The position numbers and the translations under genes were made by a program. Of a stretch of 64,000 nucleotides of DNA, positions 37,443 to 47,763 are shown piece after piece. The notes below the pieces were generated by a model. The model was not told the DNA's origin and searched no databases. It was given only the letters and a program-made list of their open reading frames with translations. The number at the start of each line of letters is the position of its first letter. The stretch's first letter is position 1. Source of the stretch: Polynucleobacter sp. MWH-UH23A (lineage in GTDB: Bacteria; Pseudomonadota; Gammaproteobacteria; Burkholderiales; Burkholderiaceae); the NCBI RefSeq assembly GCF_040409805.1, contig NZ_CP099572.1, forward strand, positions 930,001 through 994,000. The letters run 5' to 3'.

Positions 37443-39320
37443 TTGAACAGCAATATGTTTCAAAAAATCGGTGTGTGGCTCATTGTGGGCTTGGTCTTAT
37501 TTACTGTTTTTAAACAGTTTGATAAACCCAAGGACCAAAATCAAGTCACGTATTCTCAATTTATGGATGATGCCAAGGCGGGCAAAGTAAAGCGCGTCGA
37601 TGTACAGGGCCGCACATTGCAAGTGACTCCGGCTGATGGCAATAAGTACTCGATTATCTCCCCGGGTGATATCTGGATGGTTGGCGATTTGATGAAGTAC
37701 GGCGTCCAGGTTACAGGCAAAGCGGAAGATGAGCCCAATATGCTGGTCTCTGCTTTGTATTACCTTGGGCCAACACTGCTGATTATTGGCTTTTGGTTTT
37801 TCATGATGCGCCAGATGCAGGGCGGCGGTAAGGGTGGAGCATTTTCTTTTGGCAAGTCAAAAGCGCGTTTGATTGATGAAAATAGTAATACTGTCACGTT
37901 TGCGGATGTTGCAGGCTGCGATGAAGCTAAAGAAGAAGTATTTGAGTTGGTTGATTTCTTAAAAGACCCACAAAAATTTCAGAAGCTTGGCGGACGTATT
38001 CCGCATGGCGTACTCCTTGTGGGGCCTCCAGGCACTGGTAAAACTCTTTTGGCTCGTGCGATTGCGGGCGAAGCAAAAGTTCCATTCTTTTCGATCTCTG
38101 GCTCGGACTTCGTAGAAATGTTCGTAGGTGTCGGTGCATCTCGCGTGCGTGATATGTTTGAAAACGCCAAGAAAAATTCACCTTGCATCATCTTCATAGA
38201 CGAGATTGACGCAGTTGGTCGTCATCGTGGCGCTGGTATGGGCGGTGGTAATGATGAGCGGGAACAAACTCTCAACCAAATGTTGGTTGAGATGGATGGT
38301 TTCGAAAGTAATAGTGGCGTTATTGTTGTTGCTGCAACTAACCGTTCAGATGTTTTGGATAGGGCTTTGTTACGTCCAGGCCGCTTTGATAGACAGGTTC
38401 ATGTTGGCTTGCCTGATATTCGAGGTCGTGAACAAATTCTTCAAGTGCATATGCGTAAGGTTCCAATCGATCCTGATGTTAATGCTGCAGTTTTGGCACG
38501 TGGCACACCAGGATTTTCTGGCGCCGACTTAGCCAATCTTGTTAATGAAGCTGCCTTATTTGCTGCACGTCGCAACAAGCGCTCTGTCGACATGAAGGAC
38601 TTTGAGGATGCCAAAGATAAGATTTATATGGGTCCTGAGCGCAAGTCTGCAGTAATGCGTGAAGAAGAACGTCGAAATACGGCCTATCACGAGTCAGGTC
38701 ACGCTGTTGTTGCTAAGGTTCTGCCAAAAGCTGATCCTGTTCATAAAGTGACCATCATGCCTCGTGGCATGGCGCTTGGTGTGACTTGGCAATTGCCTGA
38801 GCATGATCGCGTAAATCTGTATAAAGATCGCATGTTGGAAGAATTGGCGATTCTTTTTGGCGGTCGTGCTGCCGAAGAGGTTTTTCTCAATTCAATGAGC
38901 ACCGGAGCTTCGAATGACTTTGAACGCGCTACCAAAATGGCACGCGATATGGTTACTCGCTATGGCATGAGCGATAGCCTTGGCACCATGGTTTATGTTG
39001 ACACCGAATCAGAAAGTATTTTTGGTCGCAACAGCACCAAGACAGTTTCTGAGCTAACTCAGCAGAAGGTGGATGCAGAAATTCGCACATTAATTGATAG
39101 TCAGTATGCTTTGGCCAAATCTATCCTAGAGCAGAATCGCGACAAGGTAGAAGCAATGGTGGCGGCCCTACTTGAGTGGGAAACAATTGATGCTGAGCAG
39201 ATCACTGACATCATGGAAGGTCGTCCACCTAGAGCACCCAAACCACCTCCAGCTACTCAATTCGGCAATTCTGCTGGAGCAGCTGGTCCTGCAGCCGGAA
39301 GCGCCCCAGCAACAGCTTAA
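37443..39320 (+). CDS. ftsH: ATP-dependent zinc metalloprotease FtsH
   Basis: Membrane-anchored AAA+ protease that degrades misfolded membrane proteins and regulators such as LpxC and sigma-32 in E. coli. The TTG at 37443 is chosen for the AAAGGA six bases upstream and the family-like 'MNSNMF' N-terminus; an ATG four codons in is the alternative. It has 625 residues: two membrane helices (about 8-24 and 103-121), Walker A 'GPPGTGKT' at 194-201, Walker B 'IIFIDEID', and the zinc motif 'HESGH' at 416-420. The tail is Pro/Ala-rich. folP follows closely. Confidence 0.97.
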   Translation: MNSNMFQKIGVWLIVGLVLFTVFKQFDKPKDQNQVTYSQFMDDAKAGKVKRVDVQGRTLQVTPADGNKYSIISPGDIWMVGDLMKYGVQVTGKAEDEPNMLVSALYYLGPTLLIIGFWFFMMRQMQGGGKGGAFSFGKSKARLIDENSNTVTFADVAGCDEAKEEVFELVDFLKDPQKFQKLGGRIPHGVLLVGPPGTGKTLLARAIAGEAKVPFFSISGSDFVEMFVGVGASRVRDMFENAKKNSPCIIFIDEIDAVGRHRGAGMGGGNDEREQTLNQMLVEMDGFESNSGVIVVAATNRSDVLDRALLRPGRFDRQVHVGLPDIRGREQILQVHMRKVPIDPDVNAAVLARGTPGFSGADLANLVNEAALFAARRNKRSVDMKDFEDAKDKIYMGPERKSAVMREEERRNTAYHESGHAVVAKVLPKADPVHKVTIMPRGMALGVTWQLPEHDRVNLYKDRMLEELAILFGGRAAEEVFLNSMSTGASNDFERATKMARDMVTRYGMSDSLGTMVYVDTESESIFGRNSTKTVSELTQQKVDAEIRTLIDSQYALAKSILEQNRDKVEAMVAALLEWETIDAEQITDIMEGRPPRAPKPPPATQFGNSAGAAGPAAGSAPATA

Positions 39321-39360
39321 TGTTACCTAGTCTGTGACAGACAAAATAGGCGAGAAAGAG

Positions 39361-40200
39361 ATGCCCGCAACTTGGCGTTGTGGGCGTTTCGTTTTTGACT
39401 TCTCAAAACGCAAACGCCCAATTGTGATGGGTATATTGAATGCCACTCCTGATTCATTTTCAGATGGCGGCAAGTTTCGATCGGCCAAAGATGCTATAGA
39501 CATGGCGAAAAGGATGATTGCTGCCGGCGTGGATTTAATTGATATCGGCGGTGAGTCTACAAGACCAGGTGCTGAACCAGTTTTACTGCAAGAAGAGCTC
39601 GATCGCGTGCTTCCAGTAATAGAGGGTTTAATAGATTGTGGTGTCCCCTTATCAATCGACACTTACAAAGCAGAAACAATGCGCCAAGCCCTTGGTGCTG
39701 GGGTAGATTGCGTAAATGATATTTGGGCATTACGCCAGGAGGGCGCTATCGACGCTGTTCTGGAGAGCCCAAATTGCGGAATAGTTCTGATGCACATGCA
39801 ACGCGATCCGCTCACAATGCAATTTAATCCTGAATATCAGAATGTTCTAGCTGAGGTGATGCAGTTTTTGGAAGAACGTGCCAATCTTTTGATCAGCAAA
39901 GGTGTTGATTTCAACCGAATTGCTTTAGATCCAGGTTTTGGTTTTGGTAAGAGTCTTGAGCACAATATAGAGATGCTCGCCAAATTTGATTTCTTTTTAG
40001 AAGCGGGATATCCAGTGCTAGCTGGAATCTCCCGAAAATCAATGCTAGGCAAGATTACCGGCAAAGAAGCGGATCAGCGTCTTGCACCTAGTATTTCTGC
40101 TGCAATAATGGCCGCTGATCGTGGAGCTAAAATTATTCGTGTGCATGATGTGCCTGAAACTATCGATGCCTTAAAGCTATGGGAAGCAGTAAATACGTAA
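39361..40200 (+). CDS. folP: Dihydropteroate synthase
   Basis: Condenses p-aminobenzoate with dihydropterin pyrophosphate in folate synthesis; it is the sulfonamide target. The ATG at 39361 gives 279 residues and begins just before 'WRCGRFVFDF'; a GTG at 39334 would add nine residues and lacks a good Shine-Dalgarno. 'GILNATPDSFSDGG' and 'DIGGESTRPGAEPV' are the pterin-binding signatures, and 'GISRKSMLGKITG' supplies the phosphate site. It lies between ftsH and glmM as in E. coli. Confidence 0.93.
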   Translation: MPATWRCGRFVFDFSKRKRPIVMGILNATPDSFSDGGKFRSAKDAIDMAKRMIAAGVDLIDIGGESTRPGAEPVLLQEELDRVLPVIEGLIDCGVPLSIDTYKAETMRQALGAGVDCVNDIWALRQEGAIDAVLESPNCGIVLMHMQRDPLTMQFNPEYQNVLAEVMQFLEERANLLISKGVDFNRIALDPGFGFGKSLEHNIEMLAKFDFFLEAGYPVLAGISRKSMLGKITGKEADQRLAPSISAAIMAADRGAKIIRVHDVPETIDALKLWEAVNT

Positions 40201-40233
40201 GATTTTGCCTTTCTTTCAAATCCCCCAAAGTTT

Positions 40234-40239
40234 TATAAT
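40234..40239 (+). promoter_or_regulatory. Consensus -10 box before glmM
   Basis: A perfect TATAAT ends eight bases before the glmM ATG, with no Shine-Dalgarno between. The -35 region is weak (T-rich). This suggests a glmM-specific, leaderless or nearly leaderless transcript. Confidence 0.5.
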
Positions 40240-40247
40240 CAATCCCT

Positions 40248-41591
40248 ATGAAAAAACAATACTTTGGAACTGATGGCATACGTGGCGAAGTGGGTAAATT
40301 TCCGATAGTTCCGGAGTTTATGACCCGCCTTGGCTATGCCGCTGGCAAAGTACTAAGCAAGAATGCAAAGTCTGGAGAGCGCTGTAAGGTGCTTATCGGC
40401 AAGGATACGCGCGTTTCCGGCTATCTCCTAGAGGCAGCTCTTGAAGCTGGGTTTGCTGCAGCAGGCGTCGATGTAATGCTCTGCGGCCCAATTCCAACCC
40501 CAGGTGTTGCATACCTAACAAAAGCGCTACGCCTAACAGCCGGTATTGTGATTTCAGCCTCTCATAATCCCTATCAAGATAACGGTATCAAGTTTTTCTC
40601 GGCTAATGGCGACAAGTTATCAGATGATTTTGAATTGGCAATTGAAGCTGAACTAGAAAAACCGATGGGTTGTGTTAGCTCAAAAGAGTTAGGTAAGGCA
40701 TTTAGATTGGATGATGCCGCTGGACGCTATATCGAATTTTGCAAGTCTACCTTTCCCGGTGATCTCAACTTAAAAGGATTAAAACTAGTTGTAGATTGTG
40801 CAAACGGTGCCGCCTATCATACTGCGCCCTACGTGTTCCATGAGCTTGGAGCGGAAGTGGTTTCCATTGGCGTAAATCCAGATGGTCGAAACATCAATGA
40901 TGGCTGCGGCGCTACATCGCCTGAAGCGCTGATAGCAAAAGTTAAAGAGGTCAGGGCAGATCTGGGTATTGCCTTAGATGGAGATGCAGATCGTTTGCAG
41001 ATGGTAGATGCTTCCGGTCGACTATTCAATGGCGATGAGCTTTTGTACGTGTTGGCCAAAGATCGTTTGGATCGTGGTCAAAAATTGGGTGGTGCAGTTG
41101 GTACGCTAATGACCAATCTAGCGGTAGAAAATGCCATTAAAGGTTTGGGCATTGGATTTGAGCGTGCAAATGTTGGCGATCGCTATGTACTTGAATTACT
41201 TAAACAGAGGGGTTGGATTATCGGTGGCGAAGGTTCTGGGCACTTACTTTGCCTAGATCAGCACTCCACTGGTGACGGCACAATAGCCGCGCTGCAAGTT
41301 TTAGCAGCTATGAGCCACAATAAAAAGAGCTTGTCTCAACTATTGGATGATGTAAAGATCTTCCCTCAAGTACTTCTAAATGTGAAATTCAAGGCTGGCT
41401 ATAACTGGAAAACTGACGAGGCCTTGGGTAGGCAGATTCAGCTAGTTGAAAAAGAGCTTCAAGATATTGGAAGGGTTCTTATAAGGGCATCTGGCACAGA
41501 ACCATTGCTGCGCGTTATGGTGGAGACTAAGGATCCCAATGTTGCAATGAGAACAGCCAAAAGCATTGCGGATTTAGTTCCAACTGAATAA
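40248..41591 (+). CDS. glmM: Phosphoglucosamine mutase
   Basis: Interconverts glucosamine-6-phosphate and glucosamine-1-phosphate on the way to UDP-GlcNAc for peptidoglycan and LPS. It has 447 residues. The phosphoserine is Ser105 in '[12 protein letters not shown]', the metal loop is 'DGDADR', and the sugar loop is 'GEGSGH'. The C-terminal phosphate-binding motif '[14 protein letters not shown]' is present. The ftsH-folP-glmM order is conserved across beta- and gammaproteobacteria. Confidence 0.97.
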   Translation: MKKQYFGTDGIRGEVGKFPIVPEFMTRLGYAAGKVLSKNAKSGERCKVLIGKDTRVSGYLLEAALEAGFAAAGVDVMLCGPIPTPGVAYLTKALRLTAGIVISASHNPYQDNGIKFFSANGDKLSDDFELAIEAELEKPMGCVSSKELGKAFRLDDAAGRYIEFCKSTFPGDLNLKGLKLVVDCANGAAYHTAPYVFHELGAEVVSIGVNPDGRNINDGCGATSPEALIAKVKEVRADLGIALDGDADRLQMVDASGRLFNGDELLYVLAKDRLDRGQKLGGAVGTLMTNLAVENAIKGLGIGFERANVGDRYVLELLKQRGWIIGGEGSGHLLCLDQHSTGDGTIAALQVLAAMSHNKKSLSQLLDDVKIFPQVLLNVKFKAGYNWKTDEALGRQIQLVEKELQDIGRVLIRASGTEPLLRVMVETKDPNVAMRTAKSIADLVPTE

Positions 41592-41607
41592 ATAGAGGGG
41601 CTGATTG

Positions 41608-43053
41608 ATGTTTCAAAAGCTAGCAATAATGAAATTCAGAATTGTTACTTGCTTATTTTGCATTCTAGCGTTACTGAACGCATCCATAGGTTTTGCTCAA
41701 ATCCCAAAGCAGCAACCTGAAAACATCATTATTTTGTTCGCAGATGGCACTACTAGTAGCCAATATGAGTTTGGTCGCTATTCAAGTCGGATTTTGCGGC
41801 AACAACCTTTTGCCATTACAGACTTTGTGATGGCAAAAGGACATTTCCAGTTGATGAAGACAGAATCCGCAAATTATTTTGTGACCGATTCTGCTGCGGC
41901 CGCTTCGGCAATGTCCACTGGTCAAAAGGTAAACAATGGGTCGATTTCGGTAACCCCTGATGGCAAGACCCCTATAACACTCATGAAGTTTGCCAAAGAT
42001 AGTGGTAAACGCATTGGGCTTATCAGCACCGCGCCGATTTATGATGCTAGTCCTGCGGCCTTTAGTGTCCACGCAAAATCAAGGCGCGATAGCGAATCTA
42101 TCGTTAACCAATATTTACTATTAGAGCCCGAAGTCTTAATGGGTGGTGGTGTTGATTTTTTCCTTCCAAACACCGTAAATGGTGGCAAGAGGTCCGATGG
42201 CAAGAATATCATTCAAGCTTTTCAGGAACGCGGTTATCAATACATTGATACTCCAGATGCTCTTAACAATCTTAGCAAACCGAAGATTCTTGGGCTGTTT
42301 GCCAACGAAGACATTGACTATGAAATTGAGCGCAATCCCAAGGAGGCGCCTAGCTTATCGCAAATGCTGGATGCTGGATTACGCACTCTCAAACAACAAA
42401 CAAACCTCAAAAACGGTTTCGTACTTTTTGTTGAGAACGAAAATACGGATTCAGCTGGGCACAATAATGATGTAGCCTCGCTTATGCGTGACCTTTGGGC
42501 ATTTGATGATGCTGTCAAAATTGCTTTAGATTTTCAAAATCGCAATCCTAATACTTTAATCATAGTAACGGGTGATCATGAGACAGGCGGCTTTTCGCCT
42601 ACTTATGGGCGTAAAAATCTTGCTCCAGCAGGTAATACGAATTATTTGAATGTTGATATTCAGCAGTTAAAGCTAATCGAGCAATTCAAGATGTCCTTGA
42701 ATGAATTTTCCACGCAGTTTAAGAATAAGATAAAGCAGGGTGCCACTAAACCTGAGTTAAATACATTTCTCAACTCTTTACTTGAGGAAAATTTTCCCGG
42801 CCTGAATTTAGATGATGATCTCAGAGAAAAAATTATTAACCAGGGGCAGTTATATCCAAACTCAAACTACCTACCATCAAATATTCTTGGATTGGCAATA
42901 GCTCGTCAAACAGGCTTTTACTGGGGCAGCTCTGGTCATACTCCAGCCCCAATTACTATAGCAGCTATTGGTCCGGGGTCGAATATATTTAGGGGGTATG
43001 ACGACAATACTAGTTTCGCTTTAAAACTGCAGCGCCTTATTTCTAGAAAGTAA
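41608..43053 (+). CDS. Secreted alkaline phosphatase
   Basis: Periplasmic or exported phosphomonoesterase of the PhoA superfamily, releasing phosphate from organic esters. The ATG at 41608 has GAGGGG seven bases upstream and gives 481 residues with a signal peptide ending near 'NASIGFA' (residue 30). Asp46 in 'ILFADGTTS', nucleophile Ser95 in 'VTDSAAAASAM', and 'GDHETGGFSP' are the metal and catalytic sites. It follows glmM by 16 bases and converges, with only 2 bases between, on a zinc-type TonB receptor. Alkaline phosphatases need zinc, so the pairing may be functional. Confidence 0.88.
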   Translation: MFQKLAIMKFRIVTCLFCILALLNASIGFAQIPKQQPENIIILFADGTTSSQYEFGRYSSRILRQQPFAITDFVMAKGHFQLMKTESANYFVTDSAAAASAMSTGQKVNNGSISVTPDGKTPITLMKFAKDSGKRIGLISTAPIYDASPAAFSVHAKSRRDSESIVNQYLLLEPEVLMGGGVDFFLPNTVNGGKRSDGKNIIQAFQERGYQYIDTPDALNNLSKPKILGLFANEDIDYEIERNPKEAPSLSQMLDAGLRTLKQQTNLKNGFVLFVENENTDSAGHNNDVASLMRDLWAFDDAVKIALDFQNRNPNTLIIVTGDHETGGFSPTYGRKNLAPAGNTNYLNVDIQQLKLIEQFKMSLNEFSTQFKNKIKQGATKPELNTFLNSLLEENFPGLNLDDDLREKIINQGQLYPNSNYLPSNILGLAIARQTGFYWGSSGHTPAPITIAAIGPGSNIFRGYDDNTSFALKLQRLISRK

Positions 43054-43055
43054 TG

Positions 43056-45140
43056 TCAGAAGGCAGCGCGTACACCCACCATTAAGCTTCTACCAGGTTG
43101 CGGCGCATAGAGTCGTACAGCCATTGGCGAAGTCGCGTATCGAATATCTTGATTCAGTAAATTCTTCAGGGCCAAATAGCCAGTCCAATTAATTTTCCCA
43201 ATCCGCTCTGTGTATGAAAGGTTGGCATTTACTAAGTTATAACTTGGTGTTGGCCCAATTTCCCAATTTGCCAAACGATTTTGTTGGTAACTATAAATAT
43301 AGGTCGCACTGCTCAGCCAGCCATTGCGTTGGTAGGCCATTTCGGCGCCTAAACGTGGTGCAGGCTGCAAGGGTAGATTTCCACCAGCATTAAAAGTGCC
43401 TTGTGACACATCGCCAAAAATGCGACTGCCAATTCCCGCTTGATTCCAGTTATAGGATAGCTCGCCTTCCGCACCCCTGATATTGGCATTGGCTTGCGAT
43501 GCTTGGACCACAGAGAAGTTATCTACTGTGCTATACGAACCAGTATAGAAACCATATATGTAATTACTAAATTGATTGCGATATAGACTGACTTTGCTTC
43601 GTAGATTGCCTAAAGTTTTCTGGAAGCTAAGTTCAATATTATGAGATGTTTCAGTTCCTAAATTCGAATTACCGATATCAAAGGTTGCCGTTGAATCGTG
43701 AGGCCCGTATGAATAAAGCTCTTGTGGAGTTGGTGCTCTTTGGGAAACGGTATAAGCCAGACCAAGACCGTATCCCTTTACAAAATCATATATTCCACCG
43801 GCTGAATATGAAAATAGATTGAATTGTCGATTCTGAATACTTGGCGGTCCGTAGGTGCTGGGTATCCCTTGTGAGCTGGGGCTGGGAAACTGGGTTGCCG
43901 AGTTTGGATTTTGTGCCGCGTAACTGTAGCGTGCACCTAAGCTGGTCTTTAAGTCACCATAGCGACCTTCTTCAACTAAAAATAGCGCGCTTGCATTGGA
44001 TTTTGTTTGTGGAACGATGGCATAGTTATTTGTAGCTAAATCAATTGCATTGAGCGTTGCGCCAGTCACCTGGGCGCCAATGACACCCTTTGATCCAAGC
44101 CACTGTTTGTGCGCTAATTCCAATCGTGCTTCTGTTGCCGTGTTATTCCATTGTGTAGAGGCAATACCATTATTGGTGAATTCGGTGTGTTGATAATTTG
44201 TGTTTGCTGCGCTGACCTTTAGAGAGCTAAAACCATCAAATGGATTATTTGTTTGATGTGCGAGGTCATATCGGTTTTGGGACTGCTGAATAAATCCTCC
44301 TTCAGCAGTAGGTATGCCGTAGTTATGATTCATTCTCTCTAATGACGTACCCGTATAGCCATCATTTCGAATGTATGAGGCGCCAATACCCAAGCTATTT
44401 TGATTACTAAATGAAAATGGTAGTTTTCCGCTGTAAGGTACATTTACAGGCTTACCCGGGTTAATTTCCCAGTTCGCATTAGGTCCACCTTGTTCTGCAT
44501 ATCCAGGAATTTGATAGTTATTTGAATTACTAATGGTTGAATCAAGATGCAGGGCAAAAGGACCAGCTGGAGCATCTAGTTCAATATTGCCAGTTTTGCC
44601 TTGATTTGCAGTTTCATAACTCACATTCATTGCACCAGATAATGCATCTGGTAGCGTGGTCACAATCCGATCATTCAATACATTCACTAAACCACCACTA
44701 GAGCCAGATCCGTACATCAAAGCAGCTGCGCCGCGCAATATTTCTATCTGATGAGTGTTTTGCATTGGGTTAGCTACAGCATGGTCTGGAGAAACACTTG
44801 ATACGTCGCCAACTGAGAGGCCATTTTGTAAGATTTGCACACGAGCACCTTCAAGCCCCCTAATTACGGGCCTTGAGGCACCAGAGCCATATCCAGTTGC
44901 CGAGACCCCTAGTTCATTGGCTAGCGTTGACCCCAGAGTATTGCCAAGCTTATTTTGCAGTTCATCACCAGCAAGCACTTTATTTGGTGATAAAAATCCT
45001 TGACCATCATCTCGTGTGCCGCTTACGTTAATTTGCAATGCCGCATCAAGATCACTTTGTGACCACGCATTCGCACTCATCAAACATGATGTGAATAGCG
45101 AAATTACAGCAAGATAGGTTCGGAAATACTGAAAATACAT
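43056..45140 (-). CDS. TonB-dependent outer-membrane receptor, ZnuD-like
   Basis: Outer-membrane receptor for energised uptake of a metal or metal complex, 694 residues. A signal peptide ends near 'MSANAWSQ' (residue 28). A plug domain (about 35-165) contains 'VSSVSPDHAVANPMQ' and 'EILRGAAALMYGSGSSGG', and a beta-barrel ends in an aromatic C-terminal residue ('GVRAAF'). The 'PDHA' plug motif and overall pattern resemble the zinc receptor ZnuD rather than siderophore receptors. A small exported protein gene lies just upstream on the same strand. The metal is inferred from resemblance only. Confidence 0.85.
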   Translation of the reverse strand: MYFQYFRTYLAVISLFTSCLMSANAWSQSDLDAALQINVSGTRDDGQGFLSPNKVLAGDELQNKLGNTLGSTLANELGVSATGYGSGASRPVIRGLEGARVQILQNGLSVGDVSSVSPDHAVANPMQNTHQIEILRGAAALMYGSGSSGGLVNVLNDRIVTTLPDALSGAMNVSYETANQGKTGNIELDAPAGPFALHLDSTISNSNNYQIPGYAEQGGPNANWEINPGKPVNVPYSGKLPFSFSNQNSLGIGASYIRNDGYTGTSLERMNHNYGIPTAEGGFIQQSQNRYDLAHQTNNPFDGFSSLKVSAANTNYQHTEFTNNGIASTQWNNTATEARLELAHKQWLGSKGVIGAQVTGATLNAIDLATNNYAIVPQTKSNASALFLVEEGRYGDLKTSLGARYSYAAQNPNSATQFPSPSSQGIPSTYGPPSIQNRQFNLFSYSAGGIYDFVKGYGLGLAYTVSQRAPTPQELYSYGPHDSTATFDIGNSNLGTETSHNIELSFQKTLGNLRSKVSLYRNQFSNYIYGFYTGSYSTVDNFSVVQASQANANIRGAEGELSYNWNQAGIGSRIFGDVSQGTFNAGGNLPLQPAPRLGAEMAYQRNGWLSSATYIYSYQQNRLANWEIGPTPSYNLVNANLSYTERIGKINWTGYLALKNLLNQDIRYATSPMAVRLYAPQPGRSLMVGVRAAF

Positions 45141-45220
45141 AATTCATCCACGTTCGCCAAATAAATGACGATTCATAAACAATCAAAACCAGAATTGATG
45201 ATCCGGTTTGGGCCTTGTTT

Positions 45221-45589
45221 TTAAAGGATGAGGGCGGGGGGAGCTTGCGATTGATATGCAGTCAGGAGGGGTGCGTCTACTTGTGCTGCATTTTCCTGAT
45301 GGCCGATGGATTGAATGTAATTCGCTAGAGGTGCTGAAGAAAAGCTTGGCGGGATACAGCCTGCCAGAGTTAAGACATCAAATAGATGACAGACATCTGA
45401 GCTATGAGTATTGGTTGAAATGCTTGCCGCTGTAGGGCTCTCGCTAACTGTTTGTTTGGCGAAGCTTAGATGAGAGATGCCATGACTAAGGCCTACCCAA
45501 TGTGTACCCAACATACAAAACGCCAACAATAGCGCTGCAACTGTAGCGTGAAGTTGCTTGTTCAGTTTGCTGGAAAAATGGGCAATCAT
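45221..45589 (-). CDS. Small exported or membrane protein upstream of the TonB receptor (DUF2946-like)
   Basis: Protein of 122 residues, not securely identified. Residues 12-32 are hydrophobic ('ATVAALLLAFCMLGTHWVG') followed by 'LSHGISH', then a segment with 'DVCHLFDVLTLAGCIPP'. The hydrophobic start, His-rich junction and Cys/His/Asp pattern recall the DUF2946 group of small proteins found next to metal-type TonB receptors. The frame is open far upstream, but that part is antisense to a tRNA gene, so the ATG at 45589 is used. TAATAT ends seven bases before it. It is 80 bases upstream of the receptor gene. Confidence 0.6.
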   Translation of the reverse strand: MIAHFSSKLNKQLHATVAALLLAFCMLGTHWVGLSHGISHLSFAKQTVSESPTAASISTNTHSSDVCHLFDVLTLAGCIPPSFSSAPLANYIQSIGHQENAAQVDAPLLTAYQSQAPPALIL

Positions 45590-45608
45590 GTGCCGAATAT
45601 TACAGGAT

Positions 45609-45638
45609 TTGCCTGAAATAGCCCTGTCGGTGTAGAAT
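45609..45638 (+). promoter_or_regulatory. Promoter of the tRNA pair
   Basis: TTGCCT (45609-45614), an 18-base spacer and TAGAAT (45633-45638) end 11 bases before the tRNA-Pro 5' end. It fits a short-leader tRNA promoter. Confidence 0.55.
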
Positions 45639-45649
45639 ATTGGTTCCGT

Positions 45650-45726
45650 CGGAGTGTAGCGCAGCCTGGTAGCGCACCTGCTTTGGGAGCAGGGGGTCCA
45701 AGGTTCGAATCCTTGTACTCCGACCA
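45650..45726 (+). tRNA. tRNA-Pro (UGG)
   Basis: A 77-base cloverleaf with CCA encoded. The acceptor is CGGAGTG/TACTCCG with a final wobble, the anticodon stem CCTGC/GCAGG encloses loop TTTGGGA (anticodon TGG), and the T arm contains GGTTCGAATCC. Confidence 0.97.
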
Positions 45727-45758
45727 TTTTCTCTATTTAGTTCTGATATAGCCAGTAT

Positions 45759-45835
45759 CTGCCCATAGCTCAGCTGGATAGAGCAACGGCCTTCTAAGCC
45801 GTAGGTCGCAGGTTCGACTCCTGCTGGGCAGGCCA
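45759..45835 (+). tRNA. tRNA-Arg (UCU)
   Basis: A 77-base cloverleaf with CCA encoded. The acceptor is CTGCCCA/TGGGCAG, the anticodon stem ACGGC/GCCGT encloses loop CTTCTAA (anticodon TCT), and the T arm is GCAGG-TTCGACT-CCTGC. It lies 32 bases after tRNA-Pro and is probably co-transcribed. Confidence 0.97.
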
Positions 45836-45984
45836 AACTTTCCCCTTATTAGTTTTTACTCTATTTCTTGGTAGAAACCCGCTAAATTTATCCAAAAATC
45901 AGGTATTAGCCCATAAATTTGCTATAAATGCAGAAGTGCTACATCACTATATAAATAAAGTGCGGTAATTAAAGGAGAAATTCT

Positions 45985-46899
45985 ATGAAGCGTATTTCAA
46001 TGGTTAAGGCGGGTCTGATTGCGGCTGGTTTATTGCTTTCTAGCATGAATGCTCAGGCAGCAAGTCAAACGCTAGACAAAATGAAATCCACCGGTGCTGT
46101 AACTATGGGTGTTCGAGAGTCATCTATTCCTATGTCATACACCACGGGCGACAGTCGTTTTGACGGCTACCATGTTGAAATTTGCCGCATGATTTTGGGC
46201 GATATTAAAGACAAATTGGGTATGAATACCCTACGCATCAACTATCAGCCCGTTACTTCACAAAATCGTGTTCCCTTGGTTCAGAATGGAACAGTTGATA
46301 TCGAGTGCGGAACTACTACCAATAATACGGCACGCGCAAAGGATGTTGGCTTTGCAAATACGCTATATGTTGAAGAGGTTCGTATTGCTGTAAAGGCTAA
46401 CTCTGGAATTAAATCGATTGCAGATTTAAATGGTAAAAAGGTCGCCACTACCACCGGCACCACTTCAGTTCAATTACTCCGCAAACATGAGAGAGCTAAT
46501 GGCGTTAACTTTGACGAAGTGTTTGGTAAAGATCACGCTGACAGCTTCCTTTTGTTGGAATCGGGTCGTGCTGACGCATTCGTAATGGACGGCTCTATTT
46601 TGGCCGGCAATATTGCTAACTCTAAGAATCCTAAAGATTACAAGATTGTTGGTGAGGTGTTGAGTACTGAGCCGATTGCTATCATGGTTCGCAAAGATGA
46701 TCCTGAATTTAAAGCCGCAGTTAATGCTGCTATTGCCAAGATCGTTGCTAACGGCAACATGCCAAAGCTTTGGAATAAATGGTTCTTGTCACCAATTCCT
46801 CCAAAAAATATCGTTGTTGGTCTTGAGTTATCACCAGCCACTAAGAACGCTTGGGCAAATTTAAATGACAAACCGGCTGAGGATTACAACAAGAAGTAA
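45985..46899 (+). CDS. gltI: Glutamate/aspartate ABC transporter substrate-binding protein
   Basis: Periplasmic binding protein that delivers acidic amino acids to the GltJK permease. It has 304 residues with a signal peptide ending near 'SSMNAQA' (residue 25). An AGGAG lies nine bases before the ATG. 'GVRESSIPMSYTTGD', 'DGYHVEICRMI' and 'GTTTNNTARAKDVGF' are typical of the family-3 solute-binding proteins of the GltI type. gltJKL follow. A 50-base gap before gltJ may allow separate, higher expression of the binding protein. Confidence 0.93.
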   Translation: MKRISMVKAGLIAAGLLLSSMNAQAASQTLDKMKSTGAVTMGVRESSIPMSYTTGDSRFDGYHVEICRMILGDIKDKLGMNTLRINYQPVTSQNRVPLVQNGTVDIECGTTTNNTARAKDVGFANTLYVEEVRIAVKANSGIKSIADLNGKKVATTTGTTSVQLLRKHERANGVNFDEVFGKDHADSFLLLESGRADAFVMDGSILAGNIANSKNPKDYKIVGEVLSTEPIAIMVRKDDPEFKAAVNAAIAKIVANGNMPKLWNKWFLSPIPPKNIVVGLELSPATKNAWANLNDKPAEDYNKK

Positions 46900-46949
46900 T
46901 TTCAATCGTTTTTTATTGAAAATCATTTCATCTTGATACGATTGAAACT

Positions 46950-47732
46950 ATGGATTTAGGAATATTTTGTAAGGGCACACTAGACCAAGAGCCTGTTGAA
47001 CATTGTTTTTCGGCCTTGTTTGCCCTTGGCAAAAATCCAGATCCAAGTTATTTGGATTGGCTCATGAAAGCTTGGGGCTGGACCTTAGCGGTTGCAGTCC
47101 TGGGTCTTTTTCTTGCCTTAATTCTTGGGGCGGTGATGGGCACATTGCGCACTTTACCTCCCGAGAATAAGTTAAATAGATTCTTAGTCCGCTTTTCAAC
47201 AGCATGGGTTGAGCTATTTAGGAATATTCCAATCTTGGTGCAGGTATTCCTTTGGTACCACGTTGTACCTGCCTTTATTCCTGTATTGAAATCTTTCCCC
47301 TCTTATTTGTTAGTCAGTATTGCTTTGGGATTTTTTACTTCAGCTCGTATTGCCGAGCAGGTTAGGGCGGGTATTCAGTCATTACCTTCCGGTCAAAAGT
47401 CTGCTGCAACCGCCTTGGGCCTCACTACGTTTCAATCCTACCGCTACGTTATTCTGCCAATGGCCTTGCGCATTGTGATTCCCCCTCTGACATCCGAGAG
47501 CATGAATCTCATTAAAAACTCCTCTGTAGCATTTGCTGTCTCAGTACCTGAGTTAACACTCTTTGCGATGCAAGCTCAAGAGGAGACATCTCATGGTGTT
47601 GAAATTTATTTGGCGGTAACCTTGCTCTATGCCTTATCAGCTTTTGCGGTAAATCGTGTGATGGCATATATCGAGAAGCGTTCACGTATTCCAGGCTTCA
47701 TTGTTGCTAACTCAGAAGCGGCAGCACATTGA
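46950..47732 (+). CDS. gltJ: Glutamate/aspartate ABC transporter permease
   Basis: Inner-membrane permease of the HisM/GltJ type, 260 residues. The N-terminal extension 'MDLGIFCKGTLD' before the first helix is typical of GltJ rather than GltK. Five hydrophobic segments follow, with the EAA-type loop 'GIQSLPSGQKSAATALGL' near residue 148 that docks the ATPase. It pairs with gltK. TACGAT ends seven bases before the ATG, which may be a secondary promoter. Confidence 0.92.
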   Translation: MDLGIFCKGTLDQEPVEHCFSALFALGKNPDPSYLDWLMKAWGWTLAVAVLGLFLALILGAVMGTLRTLPPENKLNRFLVRFSTAWVELFRNIPILVQVFLWYHVVPAFIPVLKSFPSYLLVSIALGFFTSARIAEQVRAGIQSLPSGQKSAATALGLTTFQSYRYVILPMALRIVIPPLTSESMNLIKNSSVAFAVSVPELTLFAMQAQEETSHGVEIYLAVTLLYALSAFAVNRVMAYIEKRSRIPGFIVANSEAAAH

Positions 47733-47763
47733 TGATTACAGCCCTTAATCTTATGGTGCCAGC

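Noticed and set aside
45590-45836. Long minus-strand reading frames over the tRNA-Pro and tRNA-Arg genes
   Set aside because: They are antisense translations of tRNA sequence. The true minus-strand gene starts at 45589.
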